Shown: positions 9,175-19,669 of the stretch, in pieces
How positions within the stretch are numbered: position 1 is the first letter of the stretch
Layout: each line of letters starts with the position of its first letter
Assembly (NCBI GenBank): GCA_963575715.1
Contig: CAUYTW010000297.1
Location: 1-60,245, forward strand
DNA from: Gammaproteobacteria bacterium
GTDB taxonomy: Bacteria; Pseudomonadota; Gammaproteobacteria; CAIRSR01
Direction: 5' to 3'
Length of the DNA stretch: 60,245 nt
Translations under genes and position numbers: made by a program
The notes under the pieces: model-generated
The model's database searches: none
What the model saw: the letters and a program-made list of their open reading frames with translations, nothing else
Told to the model about the DNA's origin: nothing

Positions 9175-11199
9175 TTATGAGTGATGTATCTCTTGGAGAG
9201 ATGGCGGAGAATAGGTAAGCTCAACTCGTGTACCATCGCCCGGTTCTCCTTCCACTCGTAGTGTCCCTCCCAGGCGACGGGCGCGTTCCTGCATGATCGA
9301 TAAACCAACATGCTCTCCTGGTAACGGTTGACGATTAGCATTAACTAATCCATTTCCATCATCTTCCACCAAAATGCGATAACCACCATTTTTTTCGCAA
9401 TGTAACAACAAACGCACGGTACGAGCGCCACTGTGCTTACGAATATTAGTAAGAGCTTCCTGAACGATATGGAGGATCTGCACCTCTTGATCGGGGTTTA
9501 GATTGAGCTGGTGGCATTCATTATGAAAAAAAGCAGCAATTTGAGTCTCTCGACGGAAACCTTCCATCATTTCCTCCAGAGCCGGGATGATACCTCGTTC
9601 ATCCATACGCGCCCGAAAATGGACCAACAATTCGCGCAATTCAGTATGAGCTTCTTCTACGCTGGCGCGGATCTTGCAAATCTCATCGAGCGCACCGGCC
9701 TCTCCGACTTTTTGTAAAGTCTCTTCCAGCATCTTGGACTGAAAACGTAGACCTGCTAAGGTTTGGGCCAAGGAGTCGTGAAGCTCGTGAGCGAGCATGG
9801 TACGCTCCTGAATAATGGAAAGACGTTTTGACTCCGTATCGAGCCGTGCTTTTTCCACCGCCATGCCAAGATGTTTGCCGATACTGGTCAATAACTCTTT
9901 CATGTCCTCGCGTTGATTAGTAAGGCTAGAAGGATCAATGAATAGGTTATAAACCCCTAGCACTCGGTCGCGGTACATCATAGGAACAGCGATAAGTTCA
10001 ATGGTCTCGACAGGAAGTACCGGACGATTGTTCAGTTTGGCGCAATGGCGAATATCAGACTGACTCTTTAACTCTCCCGAAGTCACCGCACTACCGCACA
10101 AGCAGCGTTCGATTGGCACCAAACGCTCGCGCTCGACGATATCAGGATCCAAACCAAAACTTGCAACCAATCGCATGTGATCATCATTACTGACCAAGCG
10201 AATCGTTGCCGCTACCGCCCCAACGAGTTCGGTAATTGTTTGTAAAAAACGCGCCAGAAGATCATCCATATCCCGAGCACTGTTAATGCTGGAAGCAATA
10301 TCATAAAGAATTTGAAGGGAATGAGTCTTTTGGGCGAGACGTTCGGTTTGATTGCGAACTTGATTGTCCATATCCCTGGTGAGCACTTGAAGATCTGCTC
10401 CTAACGCATTGATATCCCTAGCTAGTTCAGCAAAATCACCTCGACCGGGGGCGGGGATGCGAGCAGAAAGGTTACCACCACGCATTCGACTCGCCCAGTT
10501 ACGTAAATGGGCCAGCGGTTCCAGAAGTTGATGATTGACCCGCATTACAATCACCACTGTAGCGATGGCCCCGAGCAGCAACAGCCCTACCTGTGCCATG
10601 AACAGCAACGATGATTGACTGCGTACTACTTCTGTGGCTTGATCACTAATTGTATCAATTTCCCGCACCAGGGCGTGGGCAGTTTGGCGCATCTCGGGCA
10701 ATACTTGAACGTTGGTTTCGGTAAGTTGTGATTGCAGGCTTGTACGATAGACGGTTTGCCAATGTTCTGAGAGATTAAAAAGGGCATATTGTGCCGGAGA
10801 TGAACGCCAAGGGATTTCTGTTTCATTGATGGTAACCGGCATCCGCAAATCGACGGTAAGTCGTCGGAGCCGACTATCAAATTCGTCTAGGACCGTTCGC
10901 AAACGGTGTATATCTGTGGGCGGTGCTGAAAGATCAAGAATATATCGCGCCTGACGCTGTAAATCGCCGATGCCCTGAAATAGAACGGAGTGATAAACTG
11001 ATTGCTGCATAATCAGCAATCCAACAAAACCCACCATAAGCAGAATGATCCCTAACGCCGCCAATGGTTGCATCAAGGCACGGCTGGCACTACCAGCGTG
11101 TTTACCTCCTTTGTGTCGCCATCCATGGGCAGGGGGTGCCATCCATAGGGCGAGCGAACGAATACTTTTAGAGGGAGGATTTGGTTTGATGGACGCCAT
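9175..11199 (-). CDS. NarX-like membrane sensor histidine kinase
   Basis: The 674-residue protein has two membrane segments (about 46-65 and 199-220) enclosing a periplasmic sensor, a HAMP domain (about 221-273), a GAF-type central domain (about 305-455) with cysteines 366, 368 and 386 as in NarX/NarQ central modules, a HisKA_3 dimerisation region with the phospho-acceptor His in HELHDSLAQT (471-480), and an ATPase domain with N-box EALTNIRKHS (581) and G-box DDGNG (613). This architecture belongs to the NarL-type two-component systems. No response regulator lies next to it, so the partner is elsewhere. The ligand cannot be read: the periplasmic part does not show an obvious nitrate P-box. 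The first ATG is taken, without a strong ribosome site. Confidence 0.88.
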   Translation of the reverse strand: MASIKPNPPSKSIRSLALWMAPPAHGWRHKGGKHAGSASRALMQPLAALGIILLMVGFVGLLIMQQSVYHSVLFQGIGDLQRQARYILDLSAPPTDIHRLRTVLDEFDSRLRRLTVDLRMPVTINETEIPWRSSPAQYALFNLSEHWQTVYRTSLQSQLTETNVQVLPEMRQTAHALVREIDTISDQATEVVRSQSSLLFMAQVGLLLLGAIATVVIVMRVNHQLLEPLAHLRNWASRMRGGNLSARIPAPGRGDFAELARDINALGADLQVLTRDMDNQVRNQTERLAQKTHSLQILYDIASSINSARDMDDLLARFLQTITELVGAVAATIRLVSNDDHMRLVASFGLDPDIVERERLVPIERCLCGSAVTSGELKSQSDIRHCAKLNNRPVLPVETIELIAVPMMYRDRVLGVYNLFIDPSSLTNQREDMKELLTSIGKHLGMAVEKARLDTESKRLSIIQERTMLAHELHDSLAQTLAGLRFQSKMLEETLQKVGEAGALDEICKIRASVEEAHTELRELLVHFRARMDERGIIPALEEMMEGFRRETQIAAFFHNECHQLNLNPDQEVQILHIVQEALTNIRKHSGARTVRLLLHCEKNGGYRILVEDDGNGLVNANRQPLPGEHVGLSIMQERARRLGGTLRVEGEPGDGTRVELTYSPPSLQEIHHS

Positions 11200-11287
11200 C
11201 GACAGGGTTCTCTAAGGGAGCAATGAACTTTATATCGAAACCCGGCAAAAAATGGCAAAAGCGTATAACAATATTACGCTCCTAACA

Positions 11288-11728
11288 CTATCTAAATTTT
11301 TCGATAAAATCGTCGATAGGTTGACCTAGGAGCACAATCTCTCGCTGAAATAACTCCGCATTGCCAAGATTAAGTTCCACCAGGCGTCGCAGATGAGTGA
11401 TGCTATCAAGGTCAAGGGCGCGACAACGAAGACCGATATTTTTTTCTTCGACATGGACTACCTCAGTTTCCATTGAGATGATCGTTTCAACTTCATCCAG
11501 AAATAATTCCAGCTGCATTATCTCACCGTGAATCGGACAAATTACGCTTTCTCCTTGTTCTGAAATGGAAAAAATTTTAGACTCGGGCAATAATTCCACT
11601 AAGGCACCTTGCAAACATAAATCAAGCAGTATCACCTCATTAACCTGTCCGGTTTTAATATGGGTCATCCGGGCGCGGGTATCGAAAGGAACCCTGGTAA
11701 AACGGCGTCGGTCCGATGAACTGCTCAT
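11288..11728 (-). CDS. PilZ-domain protein (c-di-GMP-binding type)
   Basis: The 146-residue cytoplasmic protein starts with RRRFTRVPF, the arginine motif of PilZ domains, followed by LLDLCLQGALVEL in the position of the DxSxxG motif, here with Cys in place of Ser. The C-terminal part resembles the helical tail of YcgR-like single-domain proteins. Its ATG overlaps the dsbC stop codon by four bases, so it is translated with dsbC. A role in c-di-GMP control of motility or surface behaviour is inferred from the family; the Cys substitution leaves ligand binding uncertain. Confidence 0.8.
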   Translation of the reverse strand: MSSSSDRRRFTRVPFDTRARMTHIKTGQVNEVILLDLCLQGALVELLPESKIFSISEQGESVICPIHGEIMQLELFLDEVETIISMETEVVHVEEKNIGLRCRALDLDSITHLRRLVELNLGNAELFQREIVLLGQPIDDFIEKFR

Positions 11729-12474
11729 TGCAATGGTCCCCGGGCACCATCATTCAAGAGTTTTGCAAGTGGTTCAGCTGGGACGTAACCAGGTAAAATT
11801 TCTCCACTGTCGGTAACGATGGTGGGGGTGCCGGTAACTCCCATCTGTTCTCCCAACGTCATATGTCGCTGGATGGGATTAGAGCATTCCTTGCGATCCA
11901 GCTCCTCGCCATTCTTAGCTTTAGTCAAAGCAGCATTGCGATCCTTGGCGCACCAAGCATCGACTGCTTTTTCATACGATTTGGAATCCTTGCCGGCACG
12001 TGGAAACATCAAATAACGAACCTTTATGCCATTTTCGTTATACGATTTAATATCCCGATGAAGTTTTCGACAATAACCACAATCTATATCTGTAAATACA
12101 GTAATGGTGTGTTTAGCTGGTTTTTCCGGGGCGAAAATAAACATGTTTTCCTCGCCAAGCGCGTCAAGCGTCTTGCTTCGTGCTTCGTTACGACGCGCAG
12201 CGGAGAGATTCTTGTAAGTCTTGGAATCCACAAGGTCTCCAACCAGCATATAACGACCGTCGGCACTGAAGTAGGCAAGATTTGGACCCATAAGTACCTC
12301 ATACATTCCTGGGATGGGGCTGGCCGTGATGGAGTTGGCTTGAGCGGCACCATGGCCAAGAGTCTTAAGGGTCTCTTGAATCTGGGTAATATCCTGATTC
12401 TGATCTGCAACAGCAGCGGGAATGATCCCGAACAGGGAAAACAGCGGAAGCAACGCGACAGCGTATTTATACAT
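11725..12474 (-). CDS. dsbC: Periplasmic thiol:disulfide isomerase DsbC
   Basis: The 249-residue protein has a Sec signal peptide (first 23 residues, ending AVADQ), an N-terminal dimerisation region and a thioredoxin-fold domain with the active site DCGYC followed by RKLHRDI, and the cis-Pro region GVTGTPTIV. Length and arrangement match DsbC. It isomerises wrong disulfides in the periplasm, which would serve the c-type cytochrome and secreted proteins encoded nearby. A second Cys pair lies in AWCAKDR and RKECSNP, as in E. coli DsbC. The downstream PilZ gene overlaps its stop. Confidence 0.93.
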   Translation of the reverse strand: MYKYAVALLPLFSLFGIIPAAVADQNQDITQIQETLKTLGHGAAQANSITASPIPGMYEVLMGPNLAYFSADGRYMLVGDLVDSKTYKNLSAARRNEARSKTLDALGEENMFIFAPEKPAKHTITVFTDIDCGYCRKLHRDIKSYNENGIKVRYLMFPRAGKDSKSYEKAVDAWCAKDRNAALTKAKNGEELDRKECSNPIQRHMTLGEQMGVTGTPTIVTDSGEILPGYVPAEPLAKLLNDGARGPLQ

Positions 12475-12589
12475 GGAATGATCTCCGGGTTGGCGGTACT
12501 CGTCAGTGACTACTCGGGATAACTACTCTGAAAAATCAGTATCAACATCTTAAAAAATATTTTACGTATCCTAATTGATTCTTCAGAAA

Positions 12590-12622
12590 AATAAACCATC
12601 TCACGATTAATGAGAGATCAAT
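12590..12622 (-). terminator. Weak hairpin at the end of the infB-truB operon
   Basis: On the minus strand ATCTCTCA and TGAGAT can pair with one bulge around the truB stop codon, followed by a T-rich stretch (GGTTTATTTTT). It is the only terminator-like sequence at the operon end and is weak. Confidence 0.35.
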
Positions 12623-13557
12623 CGACGCGGAGCGATGCGGCCATCATCGGCGACTTCTCCCACGCCAATAAAAGGAAGAACCTCGCCTTCCTGCGCTCTG
12701 CCAGGAGTTTTCCCTCGAATATAAAGACGTACCAAGCCCGAGGTGGGAGCACGAGGCACAAGGACTGGTTGGCCTTGACGAAGATAAAAAGCACTATCGC
12801 TGGTTAAAGTGACCGCTGGCCACTGGCCGAGGGCGCTGTCCATGGAGAGAAGTAACGCATCCAGCGCGGCTTCGCCCTCTTGTTCCGCAGTCCGTAAGCG
12901 TTCCATCGTTATAGTGGCATCCGGGTTGGTGAATGGCCCGACCGCTAGGCGACGCAGCTCTTTTACATGGGCACCTACTCCTAAAACTTCGCCTATGTCC
13001 TCGGCTAAGGTACGAATATAAGTCCCCTTGGAACAGTGGATACGCACCACGCAACGGTCTCCTTCCAAGGCAAGGAGAGTGAAATCATGGATGGTTACGG
13101 TACGGGGCGCACGCTCAATGGTTAGGCCCTGATGAGCCAGAGTATAAAGAGGCCGTCCTTGGATTTTGATGGCCGAGTGCATGGGAGGAATTTGTTCAAT
13201 TTGGCCTGTGTAACGAGCAAGCGCAGCGCGAACTTCTTCTATGTCCAACACTCCAACGGGTCGCGTTTTTAAAACTTTGCCGTGAGCATCTCCGGTATTA
13301 GTAGTTGCTCCAAGCTGAAATTCGGCCCAATAACGTTTATCAGCATCCAGTAAAAAACCAGAAATTTTGGTCGCTTCCCCCAGACACAGTGGCAACATCC
13401 CCGAGGCTAATGGATCGAGGCTACCGGTATGGCCAGCTTTACGCGCCCGATAGAGGCGCTTGACATCTTGTAACGCTGCATTGGAGGTGATGCCGATTGG
13501 TTTATCGAGCAGTAAAATGCCATCGACATCGCGTCCCCGATAATTCTGGCGCTTCAT
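12607..13557 (-). CDS. truB: tRNA pseudouridine-55 synthase TruB
   Basis: The 316-residue protein carries GILLLDKPIGITSN near the N-terminus and GHTGSLDPLASGMLP with the catalytic Asp, followed by TYIRTLAEDIG and a C-terminal PUA-like region (GLVRLY...ARRLI). It converts U55 in the T-loop of tRNAs. The ATG overlaps the rbfA stop by four bases (ATGA), which fixes the start. It is the last gene of the rimP-nusA-infB-rbfA-truB operon. Confidence 0.96.
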   Translation of the reverse strand: MKRQNYRGRDVDGILLLDKPIGITSNAALQDVKRLYRARKAGHTGSLDPLASGMLPLCLGEATKISGFLLDADKRYWAEFQLGATTNTGDAHGKVLKTRPVGVLDIEEVRAALARYTGQIEQIPPMHSAIKIQGRPLYTLAHQGLTIERAPRTVTIHDFTLLALEGDRCVVRIHCSKGTYIRTLAEDIGEVLGVGAHVKELRRLAVGPFTNPDATITMERLRTAEQEGEAALDALLLSMDSALGQWPAVTLTSDSAFYLRQGQPVLVPRAPTSGLVRLYIRGKTPGRAQEGEVLPFIGVGEVADDGRIAPRRLISH

Positions 13558-13967
13558 AAATTAGCAATCCTTTCTGAGTCGTGGTTGTTGCAAGTCTCAT
13601 CCTCGTGGAAACAACGATCGGCGGCGAGCGCGGCATCAATCAATGCGCCAATTTTAATCCCGCGCTCCACGGAAGCATCATGGACAAACTGAAGTATTGG
13701 GACGGTTCTGGCTCGAAGACGGGTGGCCAAGGCGCTACGCAGGAATCCAGTTGCATTTTGTAAAGCACGCAACGAATCATGAATAGCATCATTATTCCCC
13801 ATGACGGTGACATAAATTTTGGCGTGAGCCAAATTACGAGCCATCCTGACTGCAGTGATGGTTACCATTCCTACTCGTGGATCCTTAACCTCGCGTTCTA
13901 AAAGTTCTGCGAGTTCGCGTTGAATCTGATCACCAATACGGGTGGACCGGTTGAATTCCTTGGGCAT
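13554..13967 (-). CDS. rbfA: Ribosome-binding factor A
   Basis: The 137-residue protein begins MPKEFNRSTRIGDQIQRELAELL and has VGMVTITAVRMARNLAHAKIYVTVMG and a KH-like fold typical of RbfA. It binds the 30S subunit and helps mature the 5' end of 16S rRNA. It overlaps truB by ATGA. Upstream it is separated from infB by an extra gene, which is not part of the usual operon. Confidence 0.95.
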   Translation of the reverse strand: MPKEFNRSTRIGDQIQRELAELLEREVKDPRVGMVTITAVRMARNLAHAKIYVTVMGNNDAIHDSLRALQNATGFLRSALATRLRARTVPILQFVHDASVERGIKIGALIDAALAADRCFHEDETCNNHDSERIANL

Positions 13968-14011
13968 GGGCGTTTCGTCGATTAGATAGTTTTAACCAGT
14001 TCACTAAATTT

Positions 14012-14623
14012 TCAATTCAGGCAGTCATCCAGCAGCCATTGCAAAACCGCTAATACTCCATTCGGATTGGAAAAGGTTAAAGGAATGTAATCAGGATCAA
14101 TCATTAAACTTTTTACTTCCAGCTTCAAGAAACACCAGGTATAAGCGTTGGTGACACAACCATAAATCGTCTTTCTTGAGATGCCTTTTCTCTCATTAAA
14201 AATCAATGCTGCATGCATCTCTGCTCCACATTGTCCCAACCCGTACTCAATATCTCCCTTTTTAGCCTCGACTAAAAAAATAATTGGAGCTTCAATAGTC
14301 AATTTTTCTGGTACCGCCGAAAAAATATAATCACAATAGCCAATTAATCCGTTTTTTCTGTCAACATTGAATTCGTATCCAGAAAAATAGCTGAATCTAT
14401 TGTAATTTTTTCTACGCAGTTCTTTCAATACCGGTAAAATGATAAATTCTGATTTTGCCTTTTCAGTAGCCAGGGGTTCTCGCCTGGCCTCGGATAAATC
14501 CTCCATTAAACGAGAGCTTGCTTGAAAACTTGGTAAATTAGCTGCCCAAATAAACTCATGATTAAAATTCTTGATGGCAAATTTATCCTCTAAATCCTTG
14601 AGAGTAAACTTGTTATACGCCAT
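14012..14623 (-). CDS. PD-(D/E)XK-nuclease-like protein inserted between infB and rbfA
   Basis: This 203-residue protein is not one I can name. It has a pattern like the PD-(D/E)XK fold: GLIGYCDYIFS (Asp) about 20 residues before IIFLVEAKKGDIE (E-x-K), then GLGQCGAEMHAALIFN. A start further upstream would run into infB, so I take the ATG at 14623, which has GGAG eight bases ahead and lies 19 bases after the infB stop. It sits 44 bases before rbfA and is probably cotranscribed. Gene and codon use look more AT-rich than its neighbours, which suggests later insertion. Nuclease activity is inferred only from the motif pattern. Confidence 0.6.
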   Translation of the reverse strand: MAYNKFTLKDLEDKFAIKNFNHEFIWAANLPSFQASSRLMEDLSEARREPLATEKAKSEFIILPVLKELRRKNYNRFSYFSGYEFNVDRKNGLIGYCDYIFSAVPEKLTIEAPIIFLVEAKKGDIEYGLGQCGAEMHAALIFNERKGISRKTIYGCVTNAYTWCFLKLEVKSLMIDPDYIPLTFSNPNGVLAVLQWLLDDCLN

Positions 14624-14642
14624 GCAGCAACTCCGTATACAG

Positions 14643-17600
14643 CTAGAGGGAACGTTGTACCTGAACGCGTTCATAAACTTCGATCTGGTCACCCGCACGG
14701 ACATCGCTATAGTTGCGTACCCCGATACCACACTCAAATCCAGATCGGACCTCGGTCACGTCATCCTTGAAACGCCGTAGCGACTCCAACTCACCCTGGA
14801 AGATAACGACATTGTCGCGCAATACCCGAATGGGATTGTGACGCTTGACGACACCATCCATCACAACGCACCCGGCGATAGCACCAAACTTGGGTGAGCG
14901 GAAAACATCGCGAACTTCAGCCAGACCGATAATCTCCTCCTTGTATTCCGGGGCCAGCATCCCGAGGATGGCTTTTTTGACATCATCAATAGCGTCATAG
15001 ATCACACTATAATAGTGAGTATCCACTTCTTCCTCGGCGATGAGACGTCTGGCTGCGCTGTCGGCACGCACGTTAAACCCGATGAGAATCGCCCCCGAGG
15101 CCACCGCCAAATTGACATCAGACTCGGTGATACCACCCACGCCGGATGCGATTACTTTAACCCGTGCGCCTTCGCTGGAAAGTTTGCTCAGGGCATCGCC
15201 AAGCGCCTCAGCGGAGCCTTGCACATCGGCCTTGATAACAATATTGAGTTGTTGACTCTCGCCATCTTCCAACTGCGCGAAAACATTTTCCAGCGATACC
15301 TTGCCTTGACGGGCAAGCTTGACTTCACGGAATTTACCTTGTCTAAATAAAGCAATTTCCCGCGCCTTACGTTCATCGGGTACTACTACCGCTGCATCAC
15401 CGGCGTTAGGCGGAGCTGAAAGCCCTAGAACTACCACGGGCATTGATGGCCCCGCTTCTTCTACCTGACGTCCCGCCTCGTCTAGTAACGCACGTACACG
15501 GCCATACTCCTGACCGGTAAGCAAGATATCGCCCTTGCGCAAAGTGCCATCCTGGATCAACAAAGTAGCTACCGGTCCGCGCCCTTTGTCGAGGGCTGAC
15601 TCAATAACGACGCCCGTGGCACGCTGATCGCGCGTGGCATGCAGTTCCAAAACTTCGGCCTGAACCAAAATCGAATCAAGTAGGGCATCAATACCTTGAC
15701 CAGTCTTGGCCGAAACATTAACAAAGATGCTTTCGCCTCCCCATTCTTCTGGCAAAACTCGATGTTGAACCAATTCATTGCGAACACGTTCTGGGTCAGC
15801 GGCAGCCTTGTCGATTTTGTTGACTGCCACCACCATTGGTACTTCAGCGGCCTGTGCGTGTTGAATGGCTTCCATGGTCTGAGGCATCACCCCATCGTCG
15901 GCGGCTACCACCAAAACCACAATATCGGTCACCTTAGCGCCACGAGCACGCATGGCAGTAAATGCTGCGTGACCGGGAGTGTCCAAAAAGGTAATCATGC
16001 CCTTGGGAGTTTCGACATGATAGGCACCGATGTGCTGCGTGATCCCTCCTGCTTCGCCAGCAGCCACTTTTGTACGACGAATGTAGTCCAACAGCGATGT
16101 TTTACCATGGTCAACATGCCCCATGATGGTGACCACCGGTGGCCGCCCTCCACGAACACCTTCACCTTGCTGATTAGCCTCCAGCGCCTCTTCTAAGGCG
16201 TTTTCCCGTAATAATTTCGACTTGTGGCCCATCTCCTCGACGACAATGGCCGCCGTTTCCTGATCAAGAACTTGATTGATGGTCACCATGGTTCCCATTT
16301 TCATCAGTGCCTTGATTACCTCAGTGGCCTTCACTGACATCTTATTGGCCAATTCCGCAACACTTAAGGTTTCGGGGAGGCTTACCTCCCTGACCACTGG
16401 ACCCACGGGTTTTTGAAAGCCTTGCTGTGCCTGAAGAGTACCGAGGACAGTAGTTAATGCCGGACGTTTCTTGCGTCGTGTTCCCTTGCTCGAAAATTCC
16501 TCACGGCCACTGAATAAATCACGATCGTCATCCCGTGAGTCCGATGGGCCACCGCGACGCCGCGCAGAACGGCCTACGTCGCGTCCACTGCGTCCCTCTA
16601 ATACTCCTTGACGTACGGCACTTGAGGGATGACCAGCAGCACCCCGCTCGCCACCAGAACGCACGGAAGATCGCTCCCCGGTGCGCGTGGCGGAACGGTC
16701 TCCCGAACGAGCAGCAGCAGGACGATCACCTGAACGCGGCACGGAACGCTCGCCAGAGCGATCCCCAGCGGGACGCTCCCCAGAGCGCTGCCCAGAACGC
16801 TCCCCAGCGGGGCGATCCCCAGAGCGAGCAGCAACGGGTCGATCCCCAAAGCGCTGCCCGGAGCGATCCCCAGCGGGGCGATCCCCAGAGCGAGCAGCAA
16901 CGGGTCGATCCCCAGAGCGCTGCCCAGAACGCTCCCCAGCGGGACGCTCCCCAGAGCGCTGCCCAGCGGGGCGATCCCCAGAACGCTCCCCAGCGGGACG
17001 CTCCCCAGAGCGCTGCCCAGAACGCTCCCCAGCGGGGCGATCCCCAGAGCGAGCAGCAGCGGGTCGATCCCCAGAGCGCTGCCCAGAACGCTCCCCAGCG
17101 GGACGATCCCCAGAGCGAGCAGCAGCGGGTCGATCCCCAGAGCGCTGCCCAGAACGCTCCCCAGCGGGACGATCCCCAGAGCGAGCAGCAGCGGGTCGAT
17201 CCCCCGTACGTTGTTCTCCCGTGCGCGTTGAGGGAGAACGTTCTCCTGAACGTGACGCAGAGCGTTCGCCAGCAGCTGCTGACGACCGAAAGGATCGCCC
17301 TATTTCACCAGAGCGAATCTCGCTTCCCTCCGTAGAGCGCTCTCCCTCACCAGTTCTTACCGCGCCACGGTTACCCGTTTTTTCGGAGGAGCGACGGGTT
17401 ATGGATTGGTCAGCACGAACTGGCTGCGTTGTTGAAGTAGGAGAAGATATCTCCTCCTTTGCATAAGAAGGAATATTGCAATCCTTCGAAACTTCCACGA
17501 GAGGTATGATAGAAGCCTTAGAATGAATCAATTCCGTACTGGAACCAGTAACTTGATTAGGTATTGGTGTTTCCACAACAAAATTTGGTGAAAAGACAGA

Positions 17601-18143
17601 TTCTAGCTGTGGTTCCAGAATGGTTGGCGGTACAGGTTGTTCCTCGAAGCGTTCCTTTTGCAACGACCGTTCCCCTTCCTCGATTAACTTGGGATCGACC
17701 GTTTTCTTAACCTGAGGCGCGTCCTCTTCCACATCGCAGCGTGGAACAGGCTCTTCTGGCAATTGAATAATTATTTCCTCAACGTGACGCTGCGCTTCCT
17801 CGTCGGTGGTTGAACGCGCTGTTTCTCCATCATCAGGGCCGCGTTTGATGTAAGTACGCTTTTTACGTACCTCAACGCTCACGGTCTTAGCTTTACCTTG
17901 AGCGCCAGTCGTGCGAATCTCACTCACCGTTTTACGCTTGAGGGTAATTTTCTGTGGCCCGACCGTTCCTGCTACCTCACCGTGACTACGACGCAGGTAA
18001 GCAAGAAGCTGGATTTTTTCTTGCTCGGTAATGGTCTCGTCATGGGTCTTTTTGGCAAGACCCGCTTCTCCGAGCTGTACCAACAGACGTTCCGCCGGGA
18101 TACTAAGTACTTCAGCAAATTGTTTTACGGTTACTTCCGCCAT
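14643..18143 (-). CDS. infB: Translation initiation factor IF-2 with expanded repeat region
   Basis: The 1166-residue protein is longer than usual (E. coli 890). It begins with an IF2-N domain ([21 protein letters not shown]), has a long basic, low-complexity N-terminal section, a second IF2-N-like domain ([23 protein letters not shown] without the full motif here), and then the G domain: GHVDHGKT (about residue 673), DTPGHAAF and NKID, followed by domains II-IV ending [19 protein letters not shown]. It delivers fMet-tRNA to the 30S subunit. The extra length comes from tandem repeats between about residues 295 and 485. It lies 24 bases after nusA in the same operon. Confidence 0.96.
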   Translation of the reverse strand: MAEVTVKQFAEVLSIPAERLLVQLGEAGLAKKTHDETITEQEKIQLLAYLRRSHGEVAGTVGPQKITLKRKTVSEIRTTGAQGKAKTVSVEVRKKRTYIKRGPDDGETARSTTDEEAQRHVEEIIIQLPEEPVPRCDVEEDAPQVKKTVDPKLIEEGERSLQKERFEEQPVPPTILEPQLESVFSPNFVVETPIPNQVTGSSTELIHSKASIIPLVEVSKDCNIPSYAKEEISSPTSTTQPVRADQSITRRSSEKTGNRGAVRTGEGERSTEGSEIRSGEIGRSFRSSAAAGERSASRSGERSPSTRTGEQRTGDRPAAARSGDRPAGERSGQRSGDRPAAARSGDRPAGERSGQRSGDRPAAARSGDRPAGERSGQRSGERPAGERSGDRPAGQRSGERPAGERSGQRSGDRPVAARSGDRPAGDRSGQRFGDRPVAARSGDRPAGERSGQRSGERPAGDRSGERSVPRSGDRPAAARSGDRSATRTGERSSVRSGGERGAAGHPSSAVRQGVLEGRSGRDVGRSARRRGGPSDSRDDDRDLFSGREEFSSKGTRRKKRPALTTVLGTLQAQQGFQKPVGPVVREVSLPETLSVAELANKMSVKATEVIKALMKMGTMVTINQVLDQETAAIVVEEMGHKSKLLRENALEEALEANQQGEGVRGGRPPVVTIMGHVDHGKTSLLDYIRRTKVAAGEAGGITQHIGAYHVETPKGMITFLDTPGHAAFTAMRARGAKVTDIVVLVVAADDGVMPQTMEAIQHAQAAEVPMVVAVNKIDKAAADPERVRNELVQHRVLPEEWGGESIFVNVSAKTGQGIDALLDSILVQAEVLELHATRDQRATGVVIESALDKGRGPVATLLIQDGTLRKGDILLTGQEYGRVRALLDEAGRQVEEAGPSMPVVVLGLSAPPNAGDAAVVVPDERKAREIALFRQGKFREVKLARQGKVSLENVFAQLEDGESQQLNIVIKADVQGSAEALGDALSKLSSEGARVKVIASGVGGITESDVNLAVASGAILIGFNVRADSAARRLIAEEEVDTHYYSVIYDAIDDVKKAILGMLAPEYKEEIIGLAEVRDVFRSPKFGAIAGCVVMDGVVKRHNPIRVLRDNVVIFQGELESLRRFKDDVTEVRSGFECGIGVRNYSDVRAGDQIEVYERVQVQRSL
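16690..17215 (-). repeat. Tandem in-frame repeats inside infB
   Basis: Near-identical 66-base units (22 residues, built from [20 protein letters not shown] variants) are repeated and interleaved with shorter 33-base half-units such as [11 protein letters not shown]. The encoded segment is rich in Arg, Gly, Ser, Asp and Pro and is probably disordered. The units differ by few bases, pointing to recent expansion by slippage or unequal recombination. The same repeats create long open frames on both strands that are not genes. Confidence 0.9.
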
Positions 18144-18167
18144 CTCTCACTCACTCCCGTCCCGGCC

Positions 18168-19664
18168 TCAGGCCTGGTCCTGCTTGGCGAACCAAGGCAC
18201 GCGCGCGGTCATAATTAAATTTGCCGCTCGTGCCCGATCCACGTTTTCGATGTCCGTCAGGTCATCCACTGCTAATTCAGCTAACTCTTCCATAGTTTTT
18301 ATCCCGCGCGCCGTCAATGCTTCGACAAGAGGCGGATCCATTCCTTGCATAGCTAATAGATCTGAGGAAGGTTCAGGCTCAATGTGCTCTTCGCTGGCAA
18401 TTGCGCGTGTCAACAGAATATCCCGCGCCCGATTGCGCAAATCATCAACCAGCTGTTGCTCCATACCTTCGATCTGCAGCATTTCATGGGCAGGGACATA
18501 GGCTACTTCTTCTAAAGTTGAAAAACCTTCCTGAACCAATACCGTGGCTAAATCTTCGTCGATTTCCAGGGTATCCATAAACAGGCACTGGAGATTCTTG
18601 GTTTCTTTTTCATTCTTTTCAACCGCCTGAGTTTCAGTCATGACATTGAGTTCCCAGCCGGTCAGCTGGCTTGCCAAACGCACATTTTGACCATTACGAC
18701 CGATTGCTTGGGCCAATTGGGCCTCGGGTACCGCAACATCCATGGAATGGGAATCCTCGTCTACCATAATCGAGGTCACCTCTGCGGGCGACATGGCCTT
18801 AATCACGAATTGAGCAGGGTTAGGATCCCAAGGAATGATGTCAATACGTTCTCCAGTCAATTCATTGGATACCGCCTGAACCCGTGAACCACGCATTCCC
18901 ACGCAAGCTCCTACTGAATCAACACGGGATTCGCGGGAATGAACCGCAATTTTGGCTCGTAGTCCTGGATCACGAGCGGCACCCATGATTTCGATGAGAC
19001 CCTCTCCCGCCTCGGGAACTTCAAGTTTGAATAGCTCGATAAGTAACTCAGGAGCGGTACGACTCACAAAAAGCTGTGGGCCACGGGTATCGGAACGTAC
19101 CTCCTTGAGGTAGCCGCGCACGCGATCACCATTGCGGATTGCTTCACGAGGAATCAGATCAGAACGATCAATAAATGCTTCGGTATTACCACCGAGATCC
19201 AAAATTACACCATTACGGTCAACTCGCTTGACCACTCCGGTAACAAGCTGACCGACGCGGCGTTGATAACTTTCAAACAATTGCGCACGTTCCGCCTCCC
19301 GTACTTTTTGCACAATCACCTGTTTGGCGGCTTGGGCACCAATGCGCCCAAACGGTACCGACTCCATGGGTTCTTCCACGTATCCCCGCACTTCTACAGT
19401 GGGATCGCGGTCGCGGGCAAGAGATAAACGCATCTGAATCGCTGGATTATCGAGTTGTTCCGTATCGGACACCACCAGCCAACGCCTGAAAGTATTATAA
19501 TCGCCAGTATTGCGATCAATGGCAACGCGGACATCAATATCAGCGATCTTCCCTTTTTTGGTAGCCATCGCAAGCGCGGACTCCACCGCCTGAAAAATCG
19601 CATCCTTGGCAATCCCCTTTTCGTTGCAAACCGCTTCAACGACTAGCAGTATATCTTTGTTCAT
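18168..19664 (-). CDS. nusA: Transcription termination/antitermination factor NusA
   Basis: The 498-residue protein has the NusA N-terminal RNA-polymerase-binding domain ([17 protein letters not shown]), an S1 domain ([22 protein letters not shown]), two KH domains ([17 protein letters not shown] and [19 protein letters not shown]) and two C-terminal helix-hairpin-helix acidic repeats, as in E. coli (495 residues). It modulates pausing and termination. It starts five bases after the rimP stop and is followed by infB. Confidence 0.96.
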   Translation of the reverse strand: MNKDILLVVEAVCNEKGIAKDAIFQAVESALAMATKKGKIADIDVRVAIDRNTGDYNTFRRWLVVSDTEQLDNPAIQMRLSLARDRDPTVEVRGYVEEPMESVPFGRIGAQAAKQVIVQKVREAERAQLFESYQRRVGQLVTGVVKRVDRNGVILDLGGNTEAFIDRSDLIPREAIRNGDRVRGYLKEVRSDTRGPQLFVSRTAPELLIELFKLEVPEAGEGLIEIMGAARDPGLRAKIAVHSRESRVDSVGACVGMRGSRVQAVSNELTGERIDIIPWDPNPAQFVIKAMSPAEVTSIMVDEDSHSMDVAVPEAQLAQAIGRNGQNVRLASQLTGWELNVMTETQAVEKNEKETKNLQCLFMDTLEIDEDLATVLVQEGFSTLEEVAYVPAHEMLQIEGMEQQLVDDLRNRARDILLTRAIASEEHIEPEPSSDLLAMQGMDPPLVEALTARGIKTMEELAELAVDDLTDIENVDRARAANLIMTARVPWFAKQDQA

Positions 19665-19669
19665 AGATT

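Noticed and set aside
11863-12522. 219-residue frame opposite dsbC
   Set aside because: DsbC on the minus strand has a signal peptide and active site; the opposite frame has no recognisable features.
16690-17215. CRISPR-like array
   Set aside because: The repeats are in-frame coding units of infB without unique spacers, and no cas genes are near.
16535-17466. Long open frames on the plus strand (266 and 261 residues) opposite infB
   Set aside because: They are by-products of the infB tandem repeats, give low-complexity proteins, and have no start signals; the minus frame is a clear IF-2.
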